The position numbers were made by a program, and so were the translations under genes. The notes under the pieces were generated by a model. It was not told the origin of the DNA. It made no database searches and saw nothing but the letters and a program-made list of their open reading frames with translations. Below, one piece after another: positions 11,501-20,782 of a stretch of 64,000 bases of DNA; the stretch's first letter is position 1, and every line of letters begins with the position of its first letter. The stretch spans positions 13,270,890 through 13,334,889 of the forward strand of contig OY783200.1 of the NCBI GenBank assembly GCA_963678675.1, in the 5' to 3' direction. The DNA comes from Xiphydria camelus. Lineage: Eukaryota; Arthropoda; Insecta; Hymenoptera; Xiphydriidae.

Positions 11501-14362
11501 GCAGTAGATCAGTTCATCTATTATCAGAACGCTTATTGTCATCGCGATTTTACATTCCTGTAGAGTTTAACCGCAAACCCCGCAGCTTGGAAGAATTGCC
11601 ACGCTGGAAAGCAACAGAATTTAGAACTTTTGTATTATACCTAGGTCCGATTGTATTAAGAAATATCGTAGATCCCTCGATATATGAACATTTCTTGCTC
11701 TTTCATTCTGCTATTACTATTCTGATTTCATACAAACACATTTCCACATTCGGCTGCAGGACTGCTGGCAATGTTTTAAACGTATTTGTTAAGCATTGTG
11801 AAAAATTGTATGGCAAACAATTTTTAATTCATAATATTCATATGTTATCTCACCTCAGCGATGATGCAGAAATGTATGGACCTTTGGATAATTTCTCAGC
11901 GTTTGTTTTCGAAAACTTTTTAGGACAAATTAAACGCTTAGTGAAGTCACCTAATAGACCACTACAGCAAATTTGCCGCCGTATAAGTGAAATTGAAAGT
12001 GCATTTATTAATGAAAATATCAAATTAAAAGGACCAATAATTCCTAAATTTGAATATAACTGTGGCCCTCTTCCTACAAATATTATTTTCAGAAACAGTA
12101 AACAATTTAAACAACTACGCTTGCAGAATTTCCAGATTTCTGTCCATGCATATTCTAAAGCTGATTCGTATTGCCTTATAAAAGAATCTAGATCAGTTGT
12201 GCAAATTCATAATATTTTGATGGATCACAACAATTCTTTTACGATAGTCGGGAAACGATTTTCATTTCATACATCATTATATTGTAATCCAATAGATTCT
12301 AAAGAATTAGATATTTATGTCATCACAGGAATTTCAAATGATTATGAAACATGGCCTATCAACGTTATTACTGCTAAATGTCTAGTTCTACCTATTACTC
12401 AAAAGAATGATAAAGATTGTTGGGTTTCGTTGCCTTTAATACACTCGATTTATACTTAGGAATAATTAATGTATAATATCCTTCAATAGTACCGAAATAC
12501 ATAACACGTACGTTAGAAGTTATACACATACCGTACGTTAGAAGTTTTAACATACAATATGTATTACGTACATATATATGTATATTCTCAAATATATGTA
12601 GATGTTATTTCTCGAATATGCAATTGTGTATTAATATTTTTCAATGCCTATTATTGTAATTCTAATGATCATATTTCACTGTTTAACAATATTGCGACTA
12701 GAGCTTTACTTACATTTTTTACACTCTTCTTTAAAATTTCCTTGAGTTTAAATAATATTGCAAAGCTTTTCACTGAGAATAAGATTTTAAAGTGTGACGT
12801 CTTTAGGATGGCATTATCACGTAACTTTTAACGTCAATATGACGACCCGAATCAATAAAAACGAACGTAAATAAAACGTGACTATAGTGACGACATATTG
12901 ACGTCGAAGTATGACGTCTCTTTAACGAGACATAATCACGTCATTTATGACGACATTATAACCGAACTAATCACGTTATTTCGACGAATCGAGTGACGAA
13001 ATATTGACGTGAGTTTGACGTGCCACTGCTACCTGGGCTAATGTATGAAATTTTCACAATTTTCCTAAGTTTCCATTTCAAGATATTAATCTATGCAGTT
13101 CGTGGTAAGACACTTGACACATATACAAAAATTAAATTGAATAATATAAACATATCAGATAAGAAATGAAAATAACTTACCACTCTGACTTCCGCCAACT
13201 GGAGTCAGTTGTAAACTCAGTTGTCGAGTATCACATACTTCTTGCGAGAGCTCAGAAAACTGAGAACTTACAGCTACCTGTGTTCTGTTACAAATAGGTC
13301 TATCTTGAACTGCTGAATAGGGCTCTGATGATAAATTATTTGACGCTAAAATTAGTAAACACAATTAAAAGATTCAAAAAATAAAAAATTGCCAATCTGT
13401 ATAATGCTAACGTGCTAAAAAATTATTTGTAGTTTTTCAAGAAAAAAAAATAAATATGATTTTAGAGTTTATAGACAGTAGGCAAAAAGAAGGTTGCAAA
13501 AAAATTACCGTTTTCATTCCATTTAATTAGAGGTGGGCGTTTTAATGACAAGTTGTCCTCGTCCTCTTCTTCACTACCACTAGGGGAAACGAAACGTGAT
13601 GGTTTCTTCAATTTGCGCTTCCTTTTATTTGAACATTCTGAATCTGTTGCTAAGTCAGAAGTTACTTCGGCTAGTTTTAATTTTTCCTCGGCTTTTCCTA
13701 AATTATCTGAAAAATGAAAAATAAATGTAGATGTACTTATAAAAGTAATGCCTCCTATTGAACTTGCGAGCTATTTTACATTTCACTCATTCGATAAAAT
13801 ATCATTTTAGCTAAGAGTGGGTAACTATTAAAAAGTTTCTTCAATTTTTACCTGGTGAAATTTCATTCAAAAAAGTTTGAGGCACTTGAAGAAAGTGTAT
13901 AATAGGATAAGCAAATGGCGAGGCAAATGGAGATCTGCCAAAATTTATTATTTACCTTGTTTCAAAAAAAAAACGGAAAAATCTGAACAAATTAAATGTA
14001 AATTGTTTTTTTAGCCAATACTTAATAAATATTCACAATTCCACTCCAACAAATCAACAAATTTAGATATTTATACAAAGATTGCAAAAACCTAACCTAA
14101 CCTAGGTAACTTAGGTATCTATTTTTAGGTTAAGTTAGATAAAGAAAAACCAACCTGTTTCGTAGAATTGTCGGCTAATTTTATAAAGATTCCATTTTGT
14201 CGTGTCAGGTTCCTGGAGTGATTGTAAAGCTTGTTTATAAACTTTTTGGTTTTTTGTTGATGTCCAAAAAACCTCTTTTTTCCTTGGAGTAATCCAGTTG
14301 GAAGCAACAACAGCTAGACCGCCACCATCGTTCTCCTCAAACTCAATTAACATATAAGACAT
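5554..14362 (-). CDS. DUF4806-type accessory protein of element C, seven exons, interrupted by element B in an intron
   Basis: I read seven exons on the minus strand: 14362-14155, 13706-13509, 13345-13181, 6780-6634, 6405-6206, 5906-5744 and 5666-5554, each with AG/GT borders and compatible phases, giving about 397 residues. The N-terminus (AVVASNWITPRKKEVFW) matches element B (AVVNSRWLTPRKKEVLW). The DUF4806 core lies in the last three exons, with LATQYSFYGKRLGK and IKIWLKHAPQR. The 147-nt exon at 6780-6634 has no counterpart in B. Element B (7273-13,037) sits wholly within the intron between exons 3 and 4, so the frame survives if a roughly 6.4-kb intron is spliced. The molecular role is unknown. 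Confidence 0.68.
7508..7660. repeat. Inverted repeat in the 5' region of element B
   Basis: Two arms built around TTTGTGAGATATTTTCG on the left and AAATATCTCACAAACGG on the right, each with ACTCTTGTACTTTG-like sequence, surround a short centre. A related stretch lies on the opposite strand at about 45,690-45,930, so this is probably an older dispersed repeat carried within the element. Confidence 0.55.
8251..10365 (+). CDS. DUF4806-type accessory protein of element B, six exons
   Basis: Exons are 8251-8464, 8672-8908, 9161-9319, 9498-9703, 9941-10103 and 10250-10365, all with GT/AG borders (donors gtaagt, gtacgt, gtaagc, gtaaga, gtaagt). They total 1095 nt, or 364 residues. The N-terminal module (MTYVGVEFSASEECAGG, then WLTPRKKEVLWPP) and the C-terminal DUF4806 domain are joined by an acidic, Ser/Lys-rich linker. 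The start is the first ATG of exon 1 and aligns with the start in element C. The TAA at 10363-10365 is three bases before the transposase ATG and in phase with it. Transcription of the two genes as one unit is likely. The function of the protein is unknown. Confidence 0.75.
10369..12459 (+). CDS. CACTA/EnSpm-like DDE transposase, element B
   Basis: 696 residues, identical to the element A protein. Catalytic candidates are D196, D273 and E515, with a Cys cluster at 282/292/295; the blocks LPRWKATEFRTFVLYLGP and HNIHMLSHL are well preserved. It is intact within an element that has matching TIRs and a target duplication, so this copy may be active. It directly follows the accessory gene in the same frame with one TAA between (see findings on how it might be translated). 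The last 110 or so residues are not part of the recognisable core. Confidence 0.82.
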   Translation: MSRKTTNATTGKRQRNRKIAKAVENALHEIKQESNRIQVTKESIAHNHKSENVYRSDCDSNVSPLLQNSTHMNRVFLNDSATTSELVYNNDTFEMLSDSSSTIETPDLSQKLRLWAITRNVPRSTVNDLLHILSPYHPDLPLDSRSLLVTKLNIDTKKLENGEYCHLGLLNGIKKVISPYLKDISSNVIEISFNVDGLPLFASSKTQLWPILGLIKKIKCQPFVVGIFCGNGKPKPLTEFLENFVNDLSHLLENGIKLDNKKYIVTLHSFVCDAPARAYLKCIKSHGGYSSCEKCTESGEYVDGRVTLQGIHAPKRTDTSFSLQIDSDHHLGVSPLSKIPTIGLVSNFPIDYMHNVCLGVAKKLLNTWISGSLQVRLGSRSVHLLSERLLSSRFYIPVEFNRKPRSLEELPRWKATEFRTFVLYLGPIVLRNIVDPSIYEHFLLFHSAITILISYKHISTFGCRTAGNVLNVFVKHCEKLYGKQFLIHNIHMLSHLSDDAEMYGPLDNFSAFVFENFLGQIKRLVKSPNRPLQQICRRISEIESAFINENIKLKGPIIPKFEYNCGPLPTNIIFRNSKQFKQLRLQNFQISVHAYSKADSYCLIKESRSVVQIHNILMDHNNSFTIVGKRFSFHTSLYCNPIDSKELDIYVITGISNDYETWPINVITAKCLVLPITQKNDKDCWVSLPLIHSIYT
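12797..13037. promoter_or_regulatory. Subterminal ACGTC/GACGT repeat block, right end of element B (also 2979-3219 in A)
   Basis: About a dozen ACGT-centred motifs (GACGTC, TGACGT, ACGTCA) occur in both orientations up to the terminal inverted repeat. The left end (7273-7440) has a shorter set. Subterminal repeats in CACTA-type elements bind element-encoded proteins; a binding role for the transposase or the DUF4806 protein is inference. Confidence 0.6.
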
Positions 14363-14429
14363 CTACGGTCAAAAATCAATGTTTACTTTCAAGAAAGTAA
14401 TAAATATTTTTCATATTTGTTTGAATTGT

Positions 14430-14632
14430 AGTTCTTCCGGATGATTCCTGCGTCGATAACACTTGCTGTTTCAAGCTTCCGCGTCACAGTCTCACAAGCT
14501 GACAGTCTCAGTGTAGGTAATCGTCACTCCCCTGAGGATGTCCTATATAATTGTGGATGAAATCTCGGAACAGCAAGTTTCACCGATGCAGGAGTCTTAG
14601 GAAAAAACTACACTTTCATCGTATAGGTACAG
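14430..14632. repeat. Imperfect inverted repeat in the 5' region of element C
   Basis: Arms of about 45 bp. The left contains ATTCCTGCGTCGATAACAC then TTGCTGTTTC; the right contains GGAACAGCAAGTTTCACCG then ATGCAGGAGTC. It may be a small nested element. No target duplication was identified. Confidence 0.45.
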
Positions 14633-14639
14633 CCTGTGA

Positions 14640-15780
14640 AAGTCGAGGTGAAAGTTTCCAATCAAGAATAGTTTTATCAGATTGAATATTCTGATAAATG
14701 GCCAACGTGAGCAAATTTTATAGCGATTTTTATTTTAACTGCACTTGTGTTCTCAGGGCACAGTGCACCTCCTCAAGACAAAGACTTGTCAACCTGACTA
14801 TAACTTTTTATATTTATTTTCCTCGAAAAACAGAATAGACTTACATTGAAAGAACAGAAGGTCGATTTCAGGTTCAGAACACAAAATATTATGTAAAAAT
14901 AATATCCCTTGCGACACTAACGTTTTTACAATGGCCAATGGCGGCCAAGGGACAGTGGACACGCTACTCCACCGGAGATAACAGGAAAATACTTTTCTAT
15001 CTATACTAGATAGGTAACTAATTTGTTCTCAGTGCCACACAACGGCAAACTATGCACCACAAATCATACCATATACATCTTCTGCAATCTGCTGAACTGG
15101 CGCGCACGTGTAGGCGACGGCGTGAATAATCGGAAAAGGCACAGGGCAGTAGTGGGGCGCACAGGAAAACGAAAAAAGGACGTGGCAGGTGATGGCGGCG
15201 CGGGTGGAGTGCGGGTCTGGATCACAAAACTGACAAAACAAGCAAGCGGGATGGCCTGGCAGCGCGGCGGTCGGCTGGCGCAGGCGCACCGCGCATTACG
15301 CATGTTGCCAATTTTCTAAAGGTTCATTTCAAATGTAACAGTTTACTAAAAAACCATTCTACAGTAATTTTGTGCCATATTAACCCTATTATTTGGTATT
15401 CAGGTAAATATTTTGGCAAAATAACATTGCCTTGTCATGTTTGTTAAACAAAAAAGTATTTATTTGGTCCAAAAATAGAGATTTGGCAACGCCACGGCTA
15501 TGCTACTCTGAAAGGCCGGCGATTGGGGGATAGTGATCACATGACATAATCCTTCAAATTTTTGGCGCGCTTGATGACGGCACGTGAGGATTATACTGCG
15601 TTTGAAAGAAAATATTTTTCTTGCAATTAATTGTAGACAATACATTAATAATTACATTTTGTTTGAAAGTAAACAGAGATCAATCTTGCCATAAAAAATA
15701 CCTACCTAAATTAAAATTTTATAATAATTAATAGTAATAATAACAATACCATAATAGTTGGTAGCAAGTTTTTATTTAAA
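14640..15780 (-). other. 5' flanking region of element C, including a GC-rich stretch
   Basis: No coding sequence recognised. The stretch 15,090-15,300 is clearly GC-richer than its surroundings and lies upstream of the accessory-gene start on the minus strand, so it could hold the promoter, or be a separate insertion. Confidence 0.35.
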
Positions 15781-15951
15781 TTAACGTCATTAAATTTAAT
15801 AGTAAATCACGTCTCTTTGTCGTCACTATTGAGTCGTCTATAAAACGTCTTAAATTTGACGGCAATGCGACGTCAATTTTTCGTCATCTGACGTCGCGCG
15901 ACGAAACTCACCAAAAAGAAACGTCAAAATGACGTCATCGTGTTGCTTGGG
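15780..15951. promoter_or_regulatory. Subterminal ACGTC repeat block and terminal end of element C
   Basis: Repeated ACGTC/GACGT motifs (for example GCGACGTCA, CTGACGTCGCG, AAATGACGTCATCG) end in TGTTGCTTGGG at 15,951. The arrangement is the same as in elements A and B although the end sequence has diverged. Confidence 0.6.
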
Positions 15952-16210
15952 ACGTGGCAACAGTGGATTAGAATATTCCGCAGTTGGTACTAGTTCTGTA
16001 GATAACGTAGAATATCTGATTTACCACACAGCGTTTACTCATAACCTAGAACAAGTGTAACTTCTCGTGAAAAGTAGCATGAGTGAAAAATATTCGAAGA
16101 AAAGAAAAAATGTTTAATTTTTTGAAACCCCAGAAGATTCGGTGGAACGGAAAATTTGTAACAGAAAAATATTATAGGAAAATGATTCAATGTCTACGAA
16201 TGGGTCGTGG
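15952..16210. other. Unassigned sequence to the right of element C
   Basis: A/T-rich sequence with no recognisable coding or repeat signature. Confidence 0.3.
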
Positions 16211-16218
16211 AGAGTCAC

Positions 16219-16354
16219 CAGGGCCGCTTCTAGATGTTGAGACGCCTTCGTGCTTAGCGCCCTTTTCTGGAGAAGATATGAGGCCTTTTGGCGCCTCATG
16301 GCTAGTGCACCTTCGTGCGTGGCACGAAATGGCCCCCCGTTAGACGCGGCCCTG
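16219..16354. mobile_element. hAT-type MITE (136 bp)
   Basis: Ends are CAGGGCCGCTTCTAG and GTTAGACGCGGCCCTG (inverted). It is flanked by the perfect 8-bp duplication AGAGTCAC at 16,211-16,218 and 16,355-16,362. CAGGG ends with an 8-bp duplication are typical of hAT elements. Non-coding. Confidence 0.85.
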
Positions 16355-17034
16355 AGAGTCACAGCAAAACGTCATAGCCTCTGCGTTGCCACGATTTTGC
16401 ATATGGCCACCGGTTTTGCCTGAAAATTCGCGTTTTCCCTCACATTTTTTCTTATTATACAAAAACCACTAAGTAAAAGTGATTTATTTCATGCAAAAAC
16501 AAAACTACGCATCTTACCATATAATTTGAGCATATTTTGTGAATTTTCTGTCTTGCTAAAACTGTGTTTGACGTCTGTTTAGCAGTATGTGCATAAGCCA
16601 CAATGTTAAAATGCCTACTTTTAAAAATTAATTACAAAGAAACGGTTAAGTGAAAATTGATTGGTTTTTGATTTTCATCTATAAGATACTTGGCTAAATA
16701 CATGAAAAAAATCTAATAAAAATCTGTCTTGAAAAATTTCACTGACGAGACTCCTTAAGCGTTGTAAGGGCCGGTTTTACCAACACGGTATAAACGCCGT
16801 ATAGCGCTATACTGAGAATAACTTGTACGCAAGCGTTTTACCACAATGGTATAAGTCTGGAATAGGATAAACTTTGGAATAAATGCAGGGATAGCTTATC
16901 CGGCAGTTTCAGCGCTGGATAAGCTAGCTATCCTCGGGATAACCTAACTTTTTGTTTGCGTCTTTATTATTCCGTGACAGAATCACAACCGTGACAGAAT
17001 CATAATAATTGTTATTAGTTGTGAAATAGAGTTG

Positions 17035-17387
17035 ATTGATGTGCCAGTTGTCAAATCATCATCTGATGATGAAATTGACGTCTTACAAAGAATGAGAAAT
17101 CCTAGGAAAATACGTGCCCGGTAAGTAAATAAAGGATACCTATACCTACTAATTTATAACCAATATCTAATGCAAAACTATTCCAGAGTTAACTATTTCG
17201 AAGAATACAATGGTTGTAGAATTCTTCACTTGATTTCGTTTGGAAAAACAAACCTGTCAGAGATTATTGGGACAAATACGACATCGCATTGCTTCGAGGT
17301 CGCCAAGAAATGCAGCAATTCAGCCAGCAACAAAATTATTGCCGACTTTAAGATTTCTTGCTTCGGGATCAATGCTAATTACTGTAG
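17035..17387 (+). pseudogene. Harbinger transposase fragment (broken)
   Basis: Exon 17035-17119 reads EIDVLQRMRNPRKIRAR and splices (gtaagt to ttccag) to 17187-17387, which starts VNYFEEYN. The frame then shifts; in the next frame VEFFT, a TGA, then FRLEKQTCQRLLGQIRHR and LRFLASGSMLITVG follow the usual N-terminal pattern of Harbinger transposases. The piece ends at a splice donor (G, then GTAATC), and the DDE catalytic part is absent. It cannot make a working transposase. Confidence 0.75.
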
Positions 17388-17425
17388 GTAATCGTTTTTA
17401 TCATAATGTTAAAACTTTTAATTAG

Positions 17426-17878
17426 TCATTATTATATGCCGCCACCTCTGCAACCTCCAACGACTTCTAACATCGCGAGGAGAGCTAGTTTACAGGGCTA
17501 CAAGTTCATCGATCGGCATAAACCGCCACTGATCTCCCAGAAATCAATGGGCGACATACTGAAAAACATCAACAAAGTCAAAATGAAACTCGTCACAAGG
17601 TACGATTAAACAATTTTATCGCGGTAAACTTTTTATTCGCCAGGAACAAAGAGGAGTTTCGCATTGTCAGAATGTCGTGGCTGCGAAGGATTGATTTTGT
17701 TCACAGTGGGCTTTTAAACGTGTTTTTCAGATCGCCGGGTGAGAGACCTTTGCGAGCCAAACGAGAAAATAGCTCTTGCAACGACCTTCAAGAGATCTTA
17801 CGGAAACGATATATCGCAATGCAATCGCCGGACAGTAGAAATTCCACCGCGACGTTGACGTTCGATAATTCGTTCTAG
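17426..17878 (+). pseudogene. Captured 3' end of an MTFR1-like (mitochondrial fission regulator) gene
   Basis: Two exons, 17426-17599 and 17731-17878, joined by a GT/AG intron, give a C-terminal sequence with proline-rich PPPLQPP, then SMGDILKNINKVKMKLVTR, SPGERPLRAKRE and DLQEILRKRYIAMQ, ending at TAG. This order (proline stretch, LK-x-x-x-KVK, RSPGG-like, short helix LxxALRKKF-like) is what I recall of the MTFR1/MTFR1L C-terminus. The intron is retained, so the copy came through DNA rather than mRNA. Upstream exons are missing. It lies between the arms of a Harbinger element. Whether it is expressed as a chimera is unknown; a native gene end with a transposon half on each side is the alternative. 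Confidence 0.6.
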
Positions 17879-18781
17879 ATTAAGAACTCGATGATACTCA
17901 AGTTCTCTGGGTCGCAGCAATCGCGTCGGATGGTGCTCCGAGGAACGGCTATTGTAGCCTTCCTTTCCACGCGTGAGATTGAATCATGATTATAATTTTA
18001 TCTGAGTCAGAGCTTTGGAGAATCAAAATTAATAGATCTCTCTTCTTTTTTTATAAATGAGTCTTTCTCTGCGAGGTAATTTCGCACGACACATTTTAGA
18101 TTATAGTTCTTTTTTAATAGGAGGATAGAAGCTCATAGAAACGTCGGGAAAATTTTGTTTTCTCTCTTCGCTCTTTTACTCAGAAAATGCAAGTTTAAAT
18201 TTAAAATTGACGCACGCGGGTCTCTAATCGCGAGAATCTCAACGGTATCCAATAATATCAACCAAAGAAGTCATCTACCATTGCATTGTCTTCTATAAGT
18301 AACATTTAAATTTATCTAGGTAGACATTATACCTTTCTTCAATTCGCGTGATTGCAGAGTTTTCAGGAGCAGAAGTGATACATCCGTCGTACGATGTAGA
18401 ATATGAACAAATTTTAGATTTGCATTGATACACTTTTGTAAGATACCTCGGCATTAGACATCAAGTCGTACAACGCTCTTTGTATACTTTTTAGATAGGG
18501 TCGCGTATACTTAAAAAAACGATAACATTGTACCGCTCTATGTAATCTCAGAGTAATGTCACTGCGTGATAAATCTTAAGTTGTAGCGATTTAAAAGTTT
18601 ATAGATTTTAGAATATATTTTGTCCGATACGAGATTTGGATCAAATGGTGCAATTTTACGTTGTAATTACTATTATTGTGTGACGACCCTTATAGTTTTT
18701 TGAGACTGAACACATTCTTGTTGGTGAGATATCGAATGTTTGGACGTGTTTTGTACCTGATGCTTTTATCGACGACTCGAA

Positions 18782-18787
18782 AATAAA
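18782..18787 (+). terminator. Polyadenylation signal AATAAA of the captured gene end
   Basis: AATAAA lies about 900 bases after the MTFR1-like stop and about 35 bases before the inverted Harbinger arm begins, consistent with capture of a full 3' untranslated region. Confidence 0.5.
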
Positions 18788-19212
18788 AGTTATTGTTACG
18801 AAAATATAAATATATTGTGTTATAGATATCTTTTATTTACCGGGCACGTATTTTCTTTGGATTTCTGATTCTTGGTAATACGTCAATGTCATCATCAGAT
18901 GATGATTAAAAAACTGGTACATCAATCAACTATTTCAAAATTAATAACAATTTACCACAACGATCAGGTTATGATTATGTCATGAAAGAATAAAGACGTC
19001 AAAAACAAAAAGTTAGGTTATACTGAGAATAACAACTCCGAATTTCATTTATCGCGCCGGAACAGCTGTCAAAACGACCAAATGTCACGCGCAGTACGTA
19101 CTTCTTACTACCAACCTAAAAATAATTTTAGATGGCCAACGCTTATACCTGGAATAGTTATCCGAGGCAAACTTGGAGCTGGTAAAACGCCTGCGCTTTA
19201 TACCAGGTATAA

Positions 19213-19215
<3 letters not shown>

Positions 19216-19291
<76 letters not shown>
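19216..19291. repeat. (GA)n microsatellite
   Basis: About 38 uninterrupted GA units inside the right arm of the Harbinger composite. Confidence 0.97.
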
Positions 19292-19294
<3 letters not shown>

Positions 19295-19448
19295 AAATTT
19301 ATCCTCGGTATACTTATTCTAGGTATAACTTGGCTTTGGTAAAACTGGCCCTAAGTGAAAGAAAGCGGCCGCGTCTCCGAGGGTCGCCGCTGCCGGGGGT
19401 GCCTAAACGAACGCGCCTTATAGTGTAGTCCGCTACACTTACATTATA

Positions 19449-19764
19449 CAGTATGTCCGCGATCATTTGAACCATAGGAAAATTGCGAGTTTTGCATGAG
19501 CACCCCTATGGGTCTCCTCGTCCAATAGAATCACCGGAGAAGCGTGAATGCGCATGCGTAGTCATCCGCGAGTGTGGCGTCGTCAGCAAGTTCAGATCGA
19601 TTATTTCGATAACCGATCTGAACTTGCTGACGACGCCACACTCGCGGATGACTACGCATGCGCATTCATGCTTCTCCGGTGATTCTATTGGACAAGGAGA
19701 CCCAAAGGGGTGCTTCTGCAAAACTCGCAATTTTCCTATGGTTCAAATGATCGCGGACATACGG
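19449..19764. mobile_element. Palindromic TA-type MITE (316 bp)
   Basis: Near-perfect foldback with ends CAGTATGTCCGCG / CGCGGACATACGG, flanked by TA. It is the same length and nearly the same sequence as the copy at 38,091-38,406. Short reading frames inside are palindrome shadows. Confidence 0.88.
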
Positions 19765-19924
19765 TACGTAATGCCTTCTTCAGGATCAAAAACTAATTTC
19801 AACAAGATGGTGTTAACGTTAAGGGAATAAATCTGCGTATGCTCACAATAACCGATAACCGAAAACCAAGACGTGCAGTTTAACAGTCCAAAAACTCTCT
19901 AATGAGTGACAAATATTTTAATTA

Positions 19925-19990
19925 GGTTGGCTGGACAAAACTGAAGCAGATGGCGTCACCGAGCCAAACACCCGCGGGCAAATTAAAACG
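19925..19990 (-). repeat. Short fragment matching the start of the SAP-type repeat protein at 41.5 kb
   Basis: The reverse complement carries GTGTTTGGCTCGGTGACG and CCAGCCAACCTAATT, close to 41,519-41,580, so the encoded VFGSV...SQPN segment recurs here. Confidence 0.45.
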
Positions 19991-20231
19991 GTTATAATAT
20001 ATTATTAATGCTGCACTGTTGCAGATTTGACTGTATCTGATGTGACTGGTAAACAAATTATGAAAGTGAAACAGTTAAGGCTAAATGTCCCCGACAAATA
20101 GTATGAAATTTTTTCAATAGATGACTGCACTGTTAGGGCAAAATTTACTTGGTAATTTATTCGGAAACGGCTGCACATATGTTCATTCTGAAAACGGATT
20201 TATTAATTGTTCAGGTATCGAATTTAATGAA

Positions 20232-20368
20232 ATTGGTTTATAAAAAATTACAGTTTATTATAAACATACTTCTAAAAGAAAAAAACTGAAAAATTCACTT
20301 TTTCAAAAAAAGCCACTTATAGAGACATATACCCGTTCAATGTGAAATCAAAACCGTGTCGAGAATTC
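20232..20368. repeat. Dispersed non-coding repeat, copy 1
   Basis: About 137 bp (containing CATATACCCGTTCAATGTG) recurs as a direct repeat at 21,098-21,237 with a few differences. Family unknown. Confidence 0.7.
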
Positions 20369-20562
20369 TGCAGCAAGCAGTATCTCCATCGTAATTAGTA
20401 ATTTTTAACAGAGTAGGGGGCTCCGCCCTCTGCTCGCCAACTCCCCCATGCCGCTTCGCGACGCTCCACCCCGTAGATCCTCGGGAGCGAGGCGGGAGTA
20501 TACTAATACGAAGGCGTAGAAGAGACATTGATTATTTATTAACTTTTTATTTTCTAATACCG

Positions 20563-20655
20563 TGCACATTTAATTTCGCGTTAGCTAACATGGAATTAAT
20601 CCATTGTTTCTTAATAGGAGGGGATTATTTCCATGTTAGCTAACGTGGCACGGTG
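20563..20655. repeat. Foldback repeat
   Basis: CGTTAGCTAACATGGAA and TTCCATGTTAGCTAACG are arranged as inverted arms around a short centre, with CCGTGCAC/GGCACGG further out. Confidence 0.6.
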
Positions 20656-20782
20656 CTTGCAAATGAAAAATGAATTAAACGTTCCTTCTCGTACACCTAT
20701 GTACCTTTTACTTATACATATTTGTTCACCCAAAGCACTGTTCAATGAAATTGAATCAATTTTGTTGATCAACCAAAAGTAG

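Larger units (their letters stand above)
7273..13037 (+). mobile_element. Element B: complete CACTA/EnSpm-like DNA transposon (5765 bp)
   Basis: Terminal inverted repeats are CCCAGGTAGCAGTG at both ends, continuing CACGTCA after one mismatch, so about 21 bp. The 2-bp sequence CT flanks the element at 7271-7272 and 13,038-13,039. Order inside: a 5' region of about 980 bp, the accessory gene (8251-10,365), the transposase (10,369-12,459), then an ACGTC-rich 3' region. CACTA-group elements usually give 2-3 bp duplications and carry subterminal repeats, which fits. The TIR does not begin with CACTA, so the exact family name is open. Everything needed for mobility appears intact. Confidence 0.88.
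3220..15951 (-). mobile_element. Element C: older, divergent CACTA/EnSpm-like transposon, split by element B
   Basis: A minus-strand relative of A and B. Its 5' end is at 15,951, where the minus-strand sequence starts CCCAAGCAACACG followed by an ACGTC-rich block, matching the style of the CCCAGGTAGCA ends. Element B interrupts it between 7273 and 13,037. The first copy of B's CT duplication (7271-7272) and the second (13,038-13,039) mark the join. C's 3' end is not in the window; element A ends at 3219 and appears to have inserted into C's 3' untranslated region. The accessory gene and the transposase are both open. Non-coding parts are 3220-3432 (3' region), the introns and 14,363-15,951 (5' region). 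Confidence 0.7.
16768..19351 (+). mobile_element. PIF/Harbinger-type composite element carrying a captured gene end (2584 bp)
   Basis: The left end GGGCCGGTTTTACCAACACG and right end GTAAAACTGGCCC are inverted, and TAA flanks both ends (16,765-16,767 and 19,352-19,354), as expected for Harbinger. A long left arm (16,768-17,141) is repeated in inverted, diverged form at 18,823-19,351. Between them lie a broken Harbinger transposase exon pair and sequence resembling the 3' end of an MTFR1-like gene. The right arm also holds a GA microsatellite. A short MITE with the same ends is at 46,664-46,793. Confidence 0.75.

Noticed and set aside
19082..19342. Reading frame with a long Arg-Glu repeat
   Set aside because: It is the translation of the GA microsatellite.
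19483..19830. Frames beginning MRVLHEHP (also near 38,100-38,900)
   Set aside because: Palindromic MITE translated in both directions; same peptide from both strands.
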